In this document: positions 16,462 to 25,063 of the stretch, one piece after another
How the letters are laid out: each line of letters begins with the position of its first letter
Numbering within the stretch: position 1 is the stretch's first letter
Assembly: GCF_030852425.1 (NCBI RefSeq)
Contig: NZ_NSDM01000010.1
Coordinates: 248,001-312,000, forward strand
Direction of reading: 5' to 3'
Origin: Saccharothrix longispora
Lineage (GTDB): Bacteria > Actinomycetota > Actinomycetes > Mycobacteriales > Pseudonocardiaceae
Length of the DNA stretch: 64,000 nucleotides
Position numbers and translations under genes: made by a program
The notes under the pieces: generated by a model
Database searches by the model: none
What the model was told of the DNA's origin: nothing
Seen by the model: the letters and a program-made list of their open reading frames with translations, nothing else

Positions 16462-17397
16462 TCATCGCGCGTCCACGCGCAACGCGGCCAGCCGCTGCGG
16501 GCGCGCCCACCGGACCTGCCAGGCCCAGCCGAGCTTCTCGAAGATCCGGATGACCCGCGCGGAGACGTCGACCTGCCCGCGGTCCACGCCGTGGCGGGCG
16601 CACGTCGGGTCGGCGTGGTGGGAGTTGTGCCAGGACTCGCCCATGGACAGGATCGCCAGCGGCCAGAAGTTGGCCGATCGGTCCCGCGACGCGAAGGGCC
16701 GGTCGCCGATCATGTGGCAGATCGAGTTCACCGACCACGTGACGTGGTGCTGGAAGGAGATCCTGGCCAGGCCGGCCCACAGGAACGCGGTCAGCGCGCC
16801 CCACCACGACATCGTGATCAGACCGCCGAGGAGCGCGGGCGCCGCCACGCTGAGCGCCACCCACAGCGGGAAGAGCCGGTCGACCGCGCGGATGTCGTCG
16901 TCGGCTTCGAGGTCCGGTGCGAACCGGTCGACGTTGGTGGTGTCCCGGCCGAACAGCCAGCCCATGTGGGCGTGCCAGAACCCCCGTGCCAGGGCCGCCG
17001 GCGAGGTGCCGAACAGCCAGGGCGAGTGCGGGTCGCCCTCGCGGTCGGAGAACGCGTGGTGACGGCGGTGGTCGGCCACCCAGCCGATCACCGGTCCCTG
17101 CGCCGCCAGTCCGCCGGCGATGGCCAGCGCCACGCGGAGCCCGCGCTTGGCCTTGAACGCGCCGTGCGTGAAGTACCGGTGGTAGCCGACCGTGACGCCC
17201 AGCGTCGAGACCGTGTAGAAGACCGCCGCGAGCGCCAGGTCCACCCAGCTCAGCCCCCACCCCCAGGTGAGCGGCACGACGGCGACGAGCGCGATGAACG
17301 GGATCACCAGGAAAAGCCGGATGACCAGGAGTTCGGTCCGGGTGCGCGGTTCGTCCAGAATCGGTTTCGGTGCGAGGGGTAACGGTGTGCTGGTCAT
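16462..17397 (-). CDS. membrane fatty-acid/acyl-CoA delta-9 type desaturase
   Basis: A 311-residue integral membrane di-iron desaturase with the three histidine boxes HRYFTH (73-78), HRRHH (110-114) and HNSHH (257-261). Four transmembrane spans surround them (VIPFIALVAVVPLTW; DLALAAVFYTVSTLGVTV; ALSVAAPALLGGLITMSWWG; LTAFLWAGLARI). It introduces a cis double bond into acyl-CoA/lipid acyl chains with electrons from a ferredoxin or rubredoxin. ATG 17397 is chosen over the longer frame to 17496, which has no ribosome site. It is monocistronic, with more than 700 bases of upstream sequence. Confidence 0.92.
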   Translation of the reverse strand: MTSTPLPLAPKPILDEPRTRTELLVIRLFLVIPFIALVAVVPLTWGWGLSWVDLALAAVFYTVSTLGVTVGYHRYFTHGAFKAKRGLRVALAIAGGLAAQGPVIGWVADHRRHHAFSDREGDPHSPWLFGTSPAALARGFWHAHMGWLFGRDTTNVDRFAPDLEADDDIRAVDRLFPLWVALSVAAPALLGGLITMSWWGALTAFLWAGLARISFQHHVTWSVNSICHMIGDRPFASRDRSANFWPLAILSMGESWHNSHHADPTCARHGVDRGQVDVSARVIRIFEKLGWAWQVRWARPQRLAALRVDAR

Positions 17398-18110
17398 AGG
17401 CACTGCCTCACTCGACGAGGTGCGACGCGGACCGCACACGTGCGCGAGCGTGTCGCAATGAATGGGTTGCGGCTGGTCAACCGGCGGATCGGGCACCCTC
17501 TGCGGTTCCGTCGTGCATTTCGCCGGATGAGGTCAGTCTACACCTCGGCGACTTTTCCGGCAGTGCGGGAATGTCGATCCGCTTGCGAATAGGGGGATTC
17601 CCCTGTTGTTTTCACGGTCGGTCGACCACTCGGCCGAAGGGGGTGCCCGCCGGCCGAAGGCATCCCCTTCGGCGGTCGGCCGGCGGCCGGCGCGGACGAC
17701 GCCAGGGGTCGCCGACACCGTGGGGAGCAGCGGTCCGTCCACGGTGGCTGCGTCCGCCTCGGGTTCGGGACCACCCCTCCGGGGTGGGGCCGCACCGTTC
17801 TCGACGACCGGTCCGCCCGCGACCCCGGGGCACCGGTATGCCTTTGTGCGAATTCACGTATCGGAACCGGATGTTCATGTACGTGACCGGTCGGATAATG
17901 GCCCGCCCGGAGAAGTCGTGAACATTAGTGAACGGGGATCAGGATGGATTGACACGGTCAAGACCGGCCTCTGGCTTGGGACAAGCGCTTTCCGGTCTGC
18001 GCCCGCGCTGATCCTCCGAATCGACGGAGGCGTCATCAGGTCGTGGCCGAACCGCCCGGTACCGGTGAATGCGACAGCACCGCTCGACCTTCGACGACGC
18101 AGGAGACGAA
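17398..18110. other. intergenic region between divergent desaturase and pectate lyase relic
   Basis: About 710 bases with no gene I can support. A small perfect hairpin (GCCGAAGG at 17653-17660 with CCTTCGGC at 17666-17673) is the only structure noticed. The desaturase promoter must lie at the left end; a TTGACC on the minus strand near 17480 is a possible -35 box. Confidence 0.4.
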
Positions 18111-19212
18111 ATGAAACGAGCAGTCGCACGGCGGATTCCCGCGGTCGTGGCCGCGGTGGCCCTCGCGACCTCGGCCGGCGCGGCCCTGGCGATGTCGCCG
18201 GCGTCGGCGGCGGCCGGCGCCGCGACCGGCTACGCGTCCCGGAACGGCGGGACCACCGGCGGTCAGGGCGGGATCACGGTCCGCGCCACCTCCGGAACCC
18301 AGATCCACCAGGCCCTGTGCGGCCGGGCCGCCAAGGACACCCCGATCACCATCGAGGTCTAGGGGACCATCAACCACGGCAACACCGCCAAGGTCTCGGG
18401 TAACAGCTGTTCGACCGCCGCCGGTGTGATCGAGCTGAAGCGGATCGGCAACGTCACGATCATCGGTGTCGGCGGCGGCGCCGTGTTCGACCAGCTGGGC
18501 ATCCACATCCGCGAGTCCCGCAACATCATCATCCGGAACGTGACCATCCGGAACGTCAAGAAGTCGGGTTCCCCACGTCCAACGGCGGAGACGCCATCGG
18601 CATGGAGAGCAGCGTCCGCAACGTCTGGGTCGACCACGTCACCCTGCTGGCGTCGGGCGGGGAGTCGGAGGGCTACGACGGCCTGTTCGACATGAAGGAC
18701 GACACCCAGTACGTGACGCTGTCCTACAGCACCCTGCGCAACTCCGGCCGCGGGGGACTGGTCGGGTCCAGCGAGAGCGACCGCTCCAACGGGTTCGTCA
18801 CCTACCACCACAACCTGCACCAGAACATCGACTCCCGCACGCCCCTGCTGCGGGGCGGCACGGCGCACATGTGCAACAACCACCACGTGGGCCTCGAGGA
18901 GTCCGGGATCAACTCCCGGGCCGGGGCGAAGGCGAAGGTGGACAACAACTACTTCGAGGACTCGCACAACGCCCTCGGCACCTTCTACACCGACGAGGCC
19001 GGGTACTGGCAGGTCAGCGGCAACACCTTCGACAACGTGACCTGGTCCAGCCCCGACGAGGAGACCAACCCCGCAGGTCCCGACCCCAGGCCCACCACCA
19101 CCGTTTCCATCCCCTACGGCCACGCGCTCGACCAGACCGCCTGCGTGCCGGGCATCGTGGGACGGACGGCGGGGCGAACACGGGCATGAAGGAGTCGGAC
19201 GGCAGGTGCTAG
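18111..19212 (+). pseudogene. secreted pectate lyase, inactivated by stop and frameshifts
   Basis: The reconstructed product starts with a signal peptide (MKRAVARRIPAVVAAVALAT ... ASAAA). It continues as a PL1-type parallel beta-helix: GVIELKRIGNVTIIGVGGGA, NVWVDHVTLLAS, DGLFDMKDDTQYVTLSYSTL, NGFVTYHHNLHQNIDSRTPL, ending GMKESDGRC. Three lesions break it: an in-frame TAG at 18360-18362 (ITIEV*GTINHG), a -1 shift at a C-run near 18575 (KKSGSP to TSNGGDAIGM), and another shift near 19160 just before the C terminus. One shift could be a sequencing error, but three independent lesions argue for a true pseudogene. Its stop overlaps the stop of the convergent TetR gene. Confidence 0.9.
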
Positions 19213-19808
19213 GGGGCACCGTCCGCCAGCGCGGCGAACGCCTGGTCGACCAGCACCCGCAGGTCCTCGACGCCGTCGTCGTCCACCCAGGCGGTCAGGG
19301 CCGTGATCAGGGCCGCGGTGGCGGCCGCGGCGATCACGCGCAGCCGCAGGTCGACCGGCCGGTCCTCGCGGTCGGCCAGCGCCCGGGCCAGCAGCGACTG
19401 CGTGGTGTCGGTGTTGCGCCACTGCCGCGCCCGCAGGGCCGGGGTGGTGACCACCAGCCGGGTCCGGGTGTAGACCGCGTCGCGGTCGGCGGCGAGCACC
19501 GCGTCCAGGCCCGCGCGCAGCGCGCCGTGCAGCGCGGTCATCGGGTCCTCCCCGGCGGGCCGCCCGCGCACCAGCCCGGCGATCAGGGGGTCGTAGTCGT
19601 CGTCCTCGACCACCGCCTCCTTCGTGGGGAAGTAGCGGAAGAACGTCATGTGGGACACGCCCGCCGCCGCGGCGATCTCCTCGACCGTGGTGTCGTCGTA
19701 GCCCTTGGTCAGGAACAGGCGCAGGGCGTGCTCCTGGATCGCGCGGCGGGTGCGCGCCTTGCGCTGCTCGCGCAAACCCCCGGCGGGCCGGGTCTGGTCC
19801 GTGGTCAC
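19209..19808 (-). CDS. TetR family regulator
   Basis: A 199-residue repressor with the TetR helix-turn-helix QEHALRLFLTKGYDDTTVEE, IAAAAGVSHMTFFRYFPTKE. The C-terminal domain resembles the MftR-like/TetR_C group (AAAATAALITALTAWVDDDG). GTG start. Its 3' end overlaps the pectate lyase relic by four bases, and its start lies next to the stop of the SRPBCC gene upstream (4-base overlap, 19805-19808), so it is the last gene of a three-gene minus-strand operon. Confidence 0.88.
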   Translation of the reverse strand: MTTDQTRPAGGLREQRKARTRRAIQEHALRLFLTKGYDDTTVEEIAAAAGVSHMTFFRYFPTKEAVVEDDDYDPLIAGLVRGRPAGEDPMTALHGALRAGLDAVLAADRDAVYTRTRLVVTTPALRARQWRNTDTTQSLLARALADREDRPVDLRLRVIAAAATAALITALTAWVDDDGVEDLRVLVDQAFAALADGAP

Positions 19809-20281
19809 CGGTCAAGCATGACCTCCAGGGGGCGGCGCGGCGCGTCCGGACCGGTCCTGCGGTGCGCCCCGCGCCCGCCGGCCCCTCGCGGCCCGGCGTG
19901 GACACCGGCCACGAGCGCCAACTCGTCGAGCGCCCGGACGAGCCAGTCGTCGAGCCTCGACGGGGGCAACCCGGCCGAGCCGGTCAGGCGCACGGTGACG
20001 GCGCTGCGGCCCGGCGCGACGCGCAGCACGCGCACCGCGCCGGTGTAGGTGGGGGAGTGCGGATCGCCCCAGGTGACGCCCAGGCTCTCCCAGTCGACCG
20101 CGATCCGCCTCTCGACGACCTCGCCGCCCACCCACAGCCGGACCAGGTGGGCGCCGTAGCAGTCGACCTCCACCCCCGCGGGCAGCCAGGACGACAGGTC
20201 TTCGAGGTCGGTGATCACCTCGAAGACCGCCTCCGCGTCGACGGGCATGGACCTCGTGCGCTCGGCGGGCGGCACGGTCAC
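19805..20281 (-). CDS. SRPBCC (START-like) family protein
   Basis: A 158-residue polyketide-cyclase/START-like fold: VTVPPAERTRSMPVDAEAVF, EVITDLEDLSSWLPAGVEVD, then strands ending APGRSAVTVRLTGSA and a C-terminal helix SRLDDWLVRALDELA. The fold binds hydrophobic ligands; the function here is unknown. GTG 20281 overlaps the upstream stop (GTGA), and the stop overlaps the start of the TetR gene, so the proteins are likely co-expressed. Confidence 0.75.
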   Translation of the reverse strand: MTVPPAERTRSMPVDAEAVFEVITDLEDLSSWLPAGVEVDCYGAHLVRLWVGGEVVERRIAVDWESLGVTWGDPHSPTYTGAVRVLRVAPGRSAVTVRLTGSAGLPPSRLDDWLVRALDELALVAGVHAGPRGAGGRGAHRRTGPDAPRRPLEVMLDR

Positions 20282-20496
20282 GTCCGCGCCGAGACCATGG
20301 CGTCGAGCCGGTGGTGGGCCAAGCGGTGCAGCAGCTCGGCCAGCGCCCCGGGTCGGATCTGCCCCTGGAGGTCGTGGCGCGCCTCCAGCACGGTGCAGGC
20401 CACCACCCCCTTGGGCACCCGTCCGCGGAACTCGGCGGTGAGCCGGGTCAGCGCCTCCCGGCAGCAGGGTTCCCGTCGGTATCCGTCCACGGTCAT
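20278..20496 (-). CDS. three-helix bundle small protein
   Basis: A 72-residue protein (MTVDGYRREPCCREALTRLT ... RLAHHRLDAMVSART) predicted to form three helices, like the three-helix-bundle dimerisation proteins common in actinomycetes. ATG 20496 is supported by GGGAGG four bases upstream; ATG 20523 has no site. It is the first gene of the minus-strand operon leading to SRPBCC and TetR. No function is known. Confidence 0.65.
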   Translation of the reverse strand: MTVDGYRREPCCREALTRLTAEFRGRVPKGVVACTVLEARHDLQGQIRPGALAELLHRLAHHRLDAMVSART

Positions 20497-20784
20497 GACG
20501 CCTCCCGATTTGTCCGGATTCACCGCCCATTATCCGGGAAGGCGCGGGGCCTCGACCTGACGACTACCTGACGATCACCCACGTCGCGCCCACGGGCGGA
20601 CGTCCACCCGCTGTCCTGTTCGGACGGTGCGGTCCACCGCCGCCGAGCCGGTGCCGGCTGCCCGATCGCAAGGATTTCGTCAGGTGCACGCGGGAGCGGG
20701 CGCGGAATGCTGGGGGGTGTGTTCCCAGCAGAACCCCCGCCGCGCACCCGCGCCCCGCGCGCTCGACGTCACGGGAGGCGCGCG

Positions 20785-21159
20785 GTGACGGCCGGTCACG
20801 ACACCGCGGTCCTGGTGGTCGAGGACGCGGACGCGATGCCGCCCGCCGAGGTCGCCAGGTGGCTGCGCGAACGCCTGGACGGCTGGTCGGAGCAGGACGT
20901 CCGCCTCGTCGAGGTCGTCGCCGGTGAGCTGTTCGACAACGCCCGGAGGCACGGCGCCCCGCCGTACGTGCTCGAACTCCTGCTGAACCGGCGGGGGGAG
21001 AGCCTGGTCGTCAGCGCGCGCGACCACACCGTCGGCAGGCTCCGACCGTGGCGGCCGGCGGCCGGTCTGCTCCTGGTCGGCGCGCTGTCCGCGCGGTGGG
21101 GCGTCACGTCCCGGGCAGGCACCACGACCGTGTGGGCCGAACTCCTCTTCGAGGACTGA
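20785..21159 (+). CDS. RsbW-like ATP-binding anti-sigma factor kinase domain
   Basis: A 124-residue GHKL ATPase domain. The N box is VVAGELFDNARRHG, and the G-type region is poorly conserved. Small free-standing domains of this kind phosphorylate STAS anti-anti-sigma factors or bind sigma factors. GTG 20785 follows GGGAGG; a longer frame to 20707 lacks a site. It is followed four bases later by an SPW membrane protein gene. Confidence 0.75.
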   Translation: MTAGHDTAVLVVEDADAMPPAEVARWLRERLDGWSEQDVRLVEVVAGELFDNARRHGAPPYVLELLLNRRGESLVVSARDHTVGRLRPWRPAAGLLLVGALSARWGVTSRAGTTTVWAELLFED

Positions 21160-21163
21160 CGAC

Positions 21164-21622
21164 GTGCCGGAAGTGCTCCTCCCCGCCGTCGCGCACCGGG
21201 CCTCGGCGTGGTGCGCGGTGCTGCACTCGCTGCTGCTCGTGGTGGGCCTGTGGCTGATCGCCTCCCCGTTCGCGCTGGGCGCCGCGGTGGCCGGGACCGG
21301 GATCACCGGCGGCGTGCGCGAAGTGCTCACCGGTTCGGTCGTGGTCGTCGTGTCGCTGGTGGGCGCGATGGCGCCCTTCGACGCGCCGTGGACGGGACCG
21401 CTGCTGTGCGTGCTGGGCCTGTGCCTCGCCGGTGTCTCCGCGCGGGTCGGCGACGGGCACCCCGGCGGCCTGCCGGTCATGGGGATCAACGGGTTCGCGG
21501 TCGGCTGCGTCGTCGCCGTGCTCGCAGCCCTGGCCGCCGCCCTGCTCCTGCGGGGGCGTTCCGCGGCGGCACGCCCCGCCTCGCCGCCGTGCCCGGCCGG
21601 GAAGTCGACCACCTCGCCGTGA
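21164..21622 (+). CDS. SPW-repeat membrane protein
   Basis: A 152-residue protein with about four hydrophobic helices (AVLHSLLLVVGLWLIASPFA; VLTGSVVVVVSLVGAMAPF; LLCVLGLCLAGVSARVG; INGFAVGCVVAVLAALAAALL). The GLWLIASPFALG segment corresponds to the SPW motif family. GTG start, short Pro/Ser-rich tail. It lies between the RsbW-like and zinc-ribbon-like genes in one operon. Function is unknown. Confidence 0.7.
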   Translation: MPEVLLPAVAHRASAWCAVLHSLLLVVGLWLIASPFALGAAVAGTGITGGVREVLTGSVVVVVSLVGAMAPFDAPWTGPLLCVLGLCLAGVSARVGDGHPGGLPVMGINGFAVGCVVAVLAALAAALLLRGRSAAARPASPPCPAGKSTTSP

Positions 21623-21807
21623 CCGCCATCCCCGTCGGGCACGGCGCTGTCGCCCTGCTGCTGATCTGCGACGACTGCGGTCGCGGGTACGGCGGCGACA
21701 GCGGGCGCGAGGAGTGGGTCGTGCTGTGGCACGAGGCCGTCGCGGACGGCTGGACGGGCCGGGACCGGCCGATCGGACCACACCGCTGCCACTCGTGCGC
21801 GGCGTGA
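21619..21807 (+). CDS. small zinc-ribbon-like protein
   Basis: A 62-residue protein with two pairs of cysteines (CDDC near residue 18 and CHSC at the C terminus) and PHRCHSCA, likely binding one zinc. GTG 21619 overlaps the SPW gene stop by four bases (GTGA). Unrecognised function; the spacing suggests a regulatory or adaptor role in the operon. Confidence 0.6.
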   Translation: MTAIPVGHGAVALLLICDDCGRGYGGDSGREEWVVLWHEAVADGWTGRDRPIGPHRCHSCAA

Positions 21808-21868
21808 ACCGACCACGTCCCACCGCCCCCGGGGCTCCAGTCGGGACCGCGACGCCCCGGTGACCCGG

Positions 21869-22096
21869 TCACCGCGCCGACGTGGTGGGAACCGCGGTGG
21901 CGCTGGGGGACGTGGTGGTCGTCGGTGTGGCAGAGGTCGGGTCGGGGCGTTCGGTCACGGTCGGTGTGGCGGCGGGGACCGTCGTGGTGGTCAGCGGTCG
22001 GGGTTCGCGCTGGGGGGTGACACCGCAGGCCGCGGTGAGCAGGGCACCGGCGGTGAGCAGGGCGGCGATGGCGAGCGGGGTGGGGGTGGTCCTCAC
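21869..22096 (-). CDS. short lipoprotein
   Basis: A 75-residue precursor: a hydrophobic signal (TPTPLAIAALLTAGALLTAACG) with the lipobox cysteine near residue 21, then a Thr/Pro-rich tail without a folded domain. GTG 22096 overlaps the stop of the sensor kinase by four bases. In CseABC-type systems a lipoprotein is encoded with the kinase; this one is far shorter, so it may be a truncated version or a minimal anchor. Confidence 0.6.
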   Translation of the reverse strand: MRTTPTPLAIAALLTAGALLTAACGVTPQREPRPLTTTTVPAATPTVTERPDPTSATPTTTTSPSATAVPTTSAR

Positions 22097-23454
22097 TGGT
22101 CGACCTCCGGGATCTCGACGACGAAGCGGGCGCCGCCGCCGGGTCGGTCCTCGACCCAGACCGCGCCGTCGTGGTGGTGGACGTGCTGGGCGACCAGGGC
22201 GAGGCCGAGGCCGCTGCCGGTGTCGGTGCCGCGGCTGCCGGCCCGCGTGCCCCGGTCGAAGCGGTCGAAGATGCGGTCGCGGACCTCGGGCGGCACCCCC
22301 GGTCCGGCGTCGTCGACCTCCAGCCTGGCGCGGCCGTCCCGTTCGAGGACCGCGACGCGCACCGGTCCGCCGGCGTGGCGCTCGGCGTTGTCGAGCAGGT
22401 TGTTGACCACGCGGTCGAGGCGGCGGCGGTCGCCGAGGACCCGGGGACCGGGTGGTTTGGACCGGACGGGGACCTCGGTGCACGTGCGGGCGTCGAGGAC
22501 GTTGTCCACCAGCGAGGCGAGGTCGATGGTCTCCAGGTCGGTGTCCTCGGCCCGCTGGTCGGCGCGGGAGATCTCCAGCAGGTCGACCACCATGTGCGCG
22601 AACCGGTCGACCTCGGAGGTGAGCAGGTCCAGGGCGCGGCCGGCCGTGCCGGGCACCTCGGCGCGGCGGCGGCGCAGCACCTCGGCGGCGTTGACCATCG
22701 TGGTCAGCGGGGAGCGCAGCTCGTGGCTGACGTCACCGGCGAACCGGGCGTCGCGCAGCACCCGCTGCTCCAGCGCGTCGGCGGTGGAGTTGAAGGTCGT
22801 CGCCAGGTGCGCCAGGTCGGGGTCGGCCTGCTGCGGCAGCCGGGCCTTGAGGTCGCCGCCGGCGACGCGGGACGCGGCCCTGGTCAGCTCCGTCAGCGGG
22901 CGCAGGGCCCGCCGGCCCGCCCAGGAGCCCAGTGCGACGCCGAGCAGCCCGCCGGCCACGGCGCCGGTGATCAGCAGGATGCCGAGGAAGCGGAACGTGC
23001 GGTCCAGCTCCACCAGCGGGGCCAGTTCGACGTAGGCGCCGTCGGTGGAGTCGATCGGGAGGCTGACCGCCAGGACGGGGATGCCGTCGACCACGAGCCG
23101 CTGGGAGGCGGGCGTGTCGCGTCGCCCGAGGTCGACCAGCTCCTCGGGCAGGACCCGCGGGTCGATCTGCCGCCCGCTGGTGAGCACCTGGCCGGGCCGG
23201 TAGAGCAGGACGGTGGAGTCGGGGCCGGTGGTCAACCCGGTCAGCAGGTCCTCCAGGCCGTCGGAGCCGGTGCGCAGCGCCTCGTCGACCAGGCGGACGT
23301 TGACCTCGGCCTGCCGGGTGGCGCTCTGCTCGCGCTGGCGCTGCATGTAGCCCGACGTCAGGTTCCACACCATGACGGCGAGCGCGCTGGTCAGCAGCAG
23401 CGAGCCGATGCCGAGGACCAGGGCGACGCGCCAGCGCAGCGACAGCCGGCGCAT
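22093..23454 (-). CDS. membrane sensor histidine kinase
   Basis: A 453-residue kinase: TM1 at residues 10-32, an extracytoplasmic loop of about 120 residues, TM2 (FLGILLITGAVAGGLLGVAL), HAMP, then the H box DVSHELRSPLTTMVNAAEVL, N box VVNNLLDNAERHAG and G boxes DDAGPGVPPE, GSGLGLALV. Start ATG 23454 overlaps the response-regulator stop as TGATG. The architecture and MtrB/CseC-like order suggest an envelope-stress sensor. Confidence 0.92.
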   Translation of the reverse strand: MRRLSLRWRVALVLGIGSLLLTSALAVMVWNLTSGYMQRQREQSATRQAEVNVRLVDEALRTGSDGLEDLLTGLTTGPDSTVLLYRPGQVLTSGRQIDPRVLPEELVDLGRRDTPASQRLVVDGIPVLAVSLPIDSTDGAYVELAPLVELDRTFRFLGILLITGAVAGGLLGVALGSWAGRRALRPLTELTRAASRVAGGDLKARLPQQADPDLAHLATTFNSTADALEQRVLRDARFAGDVSHELRSPLTTMVNAAEVLRRRRAEVPGTAGRALDLLTSEVDRFAHMVVDLLEISRADQRAEDTDLETIDLASLVDNVLDARTCTEVPVRSKPPGPRVLGDRRRLDRVVNNLLDNAERHAGGPVRVAVLERDGRARLEVDDAGPGVPPEVRDRIFDRFDRGTRAGSRGTDTGSGLGLALVAQHVHHHDGAVWVEDRPGGGARFVVEIPEVDQ

Positions 23455-24125
23455 CAGCCGTCCAGCCGGTAGCCCGTGCCGCGCACGGTGGTGATCAGCG
23501 TCGGGTCGTCGGGCTCGGGCTCGACCTTGCGGCGCAGGCGGCGGATGTGGACGTCGAGCAGCCGCGTGTCGCCGAAGTAGTCGTACCCCCACACGCGTTG
23601 CAGCAGCTGTTCGCGGCTGACCACCCGGCCGTCGGCCGAGGCCAGCTCCACCAGCAGGCGGAACTCCGTCCTGGTGAGGTGCACCTCCGCGCCGGCACGC
23701 GTCACCGTGCCCGCTTCGGGGCGCACCTCCAGGTCCCCGACCCTGATCAGCTCGTCCTGGCGGCCGGTGCGGCGCAGCAGCGCCCTGATCCGCGCGGCCA
23801 GGACGGACGCCACCAGCGGTTTGGTGACGTAGTCGTCGGCGCCCGCTTCGAGGCCGGCGATGACGTCGCTCGCGTCGGTCCGGGCGGTGACGATGATGAT
23901 GGGCAGGTCGCCCTGGGCGCGTATGGTGCGGCAGACCTCCAGGCCGTCCACACCGGGCAGCATCAGGTCCAGCAGCACCACGTCGAACACCGCGGTCCCC
24001 AGCAGCGCGAGGGCGTCCTCGCCGGACACGGCGTCGGTGACCGTGAAGCCCTCGTCGTCGAGCGCGAGGCCCAGTGCCTGCCTGATGTGCTCGTCGTCCT
24101 CGACCAGCAGCACGGAGAGGGTCAT
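23454..24125 (-). CDS. OmpR-family response regulator
   Basis: A 223-residue regulator. The receiver (1-118) has the acidic pair VEDDEH, phosphorylation Asp in VVLLDLMLPGVDG, Thr in VTARTD and Lys in TKPL. The winged-helix effector has LTRTEFRLLVELASADGRVV and VHIRRLRRKVEP. First gene of the RR-kinase-lipoprotein operon. Closest in layout to CseB/MtrA-type systems. Confidence 0.93.
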   Translation of the reverse strand: MTLSVLLVEDDEHIRQALGLALDDEGFTVTDAVSGEDALALLGTAVFDVVLLDLMLPGVDGLEVCRTIRAQGDLPIIIVTARTDASDVIAGLEAGADDYVTKPLVASVLAARIRALLRRTGRQDELIRVGDLEVRPEAGTVTRAGAEVHLTRTEFRLLVELASADGRVVSREQLLQRVWGYDYFGDTRLLDVHIRRLRRKVEPEPDDPTLITTVRGTGYRLDG

Positions 24126-24237
24126 ACCCCGATCTTCCGGGTGGAACGGCGGTGCCGCCTCACGATGGCCGGTCCCACCCCCGAACGCAAGCCGATCGCA
24201 AGGTCGCCCACCCGGTGCGTCCGCGTTCGAGGACCGG

Positions 24238-24435
24238 TTGCCGGGGTACCGGCCCGACCTGGACGACATCACCGGGGCGGGTCCCGAGGAGGAAGCCGTG
24301 CGCGCCGGCGGGGCGAAGCCGGCCACCGAGCAGGAGGAAGGGCTCGGCGAGCCGGACTCGTCGCCCGACGACCCGCGGGACGGCGGCGACCGCGGGACGC
24401 CCGACGACGACCGGGACGACGCGACCGGGGCGTGA
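24238..24435 (+). CDS. small acidic protein of unknown function
   Basis: A 65-residue Asp/Glu/Gly-rich frame (MPGYRPDLDDITGAGPEEEA ... DDDRDDATGA) with strong third-position GC. The only in-frame start is TTG 24238, with GAGGAC five bases upstream. It precedes the molybdopterin oxidoreductase wreck by 33 bases and may be part of the same decayed operon. Could equally be a relic; not recognised. Confidence 0.35.
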   Translation: MPGYRPDLDDITGAGPEEEAVRAGGAKPATEQEEGLGEPDSSPDDPRDGGDRGTPDDDRDDATGA

Positions 24436-24468
24436 CCCGGCATCGCGCCGGACCGACGAAGGGATCGC

Positions 24469-25060
24469 ATGGCCGACCGGATCGCGGACATCCGGGGCAC
24501 CCGCACGCCGCACGCGAAGGACGCGCCGTGGCCGGTGCGGGTGGACCTCCGCTGGATCGCGGGTTGGCGGAGTCCGACGTGGACCGGTGGGTGCGGTCGG
24601 CGTGCGTGCTGTGCGGCAACGGCTGCGGCTGCGACATCGCGGTCAAGGACGGCCGAATGGTCGGCGTGCGCGGTCGGCCGGTGACGTGGTCAACCACGGC
24701 CGGCTCGGGCCCGAGGGTCGTGACGGCGTGGTGTTCGTCCCCTTCCACTACGGCTACTGGGACACCGGCGGCGACCGGCACGCGCGGGCGGCCAACGAGC
24801 CGACCCCGACCGAGTGGGACCCTGTGTCCAAGCAACCCCTGTTCAAGGTCGCCGCCGTGCGCGTGACCAGGATCGGCGACGGCACGCGACCGGCGCCCGC
24901 GCCCATCACCACGGCCTCCGCGCCCCACGACCCCGCCGGCGTGCCGGCCACCGCGGGCGAGGACGACGTCCGGGAGGACGTGGCGCCCACCGGCCCGCCC
25001 GCCCCGCCACCGGTCCCCGAGCGGACCCCCGACGTGCCGCACCCCGCGCCAAAGGGCTGA
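24469..25060 (+). pseudogene. molybdopterin oxidoreductase with large internal deletion and frameshifts
   Basis: Three successive frames give a chimera. From ATG 24469, MADRIADIRGTRTPHAKDAP and WPVRVDLR. Then, in another frame, DRWVRSACVLCGNGCGCDIA, VKDGRMVGVRG (the N-terminal iron-sulfur segment with CxxCxxxC). Then, in a third frame, NHGRLGPEGRDGVVFVPFHY, GYWDTGG and EWDPVSKQPLFKVAAVRVTR, which is the C terminus of nitrate-reductase/formate-dehydrogenase-like catalytic subunits. Roughly 600 central residues binding the cofactor are missing between NHGRLGP and RDGVVF. The enzyme is certainly dead. Confidence 0.85.
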
Positions 25061-25063
25061 ACC

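Noticed and set aside
17571-17921. Open frames in the desaturase-pectate lyase gap
   Set aside because: No start signal or homology pattern; sequence reads as low-complexity Arg/Pro.
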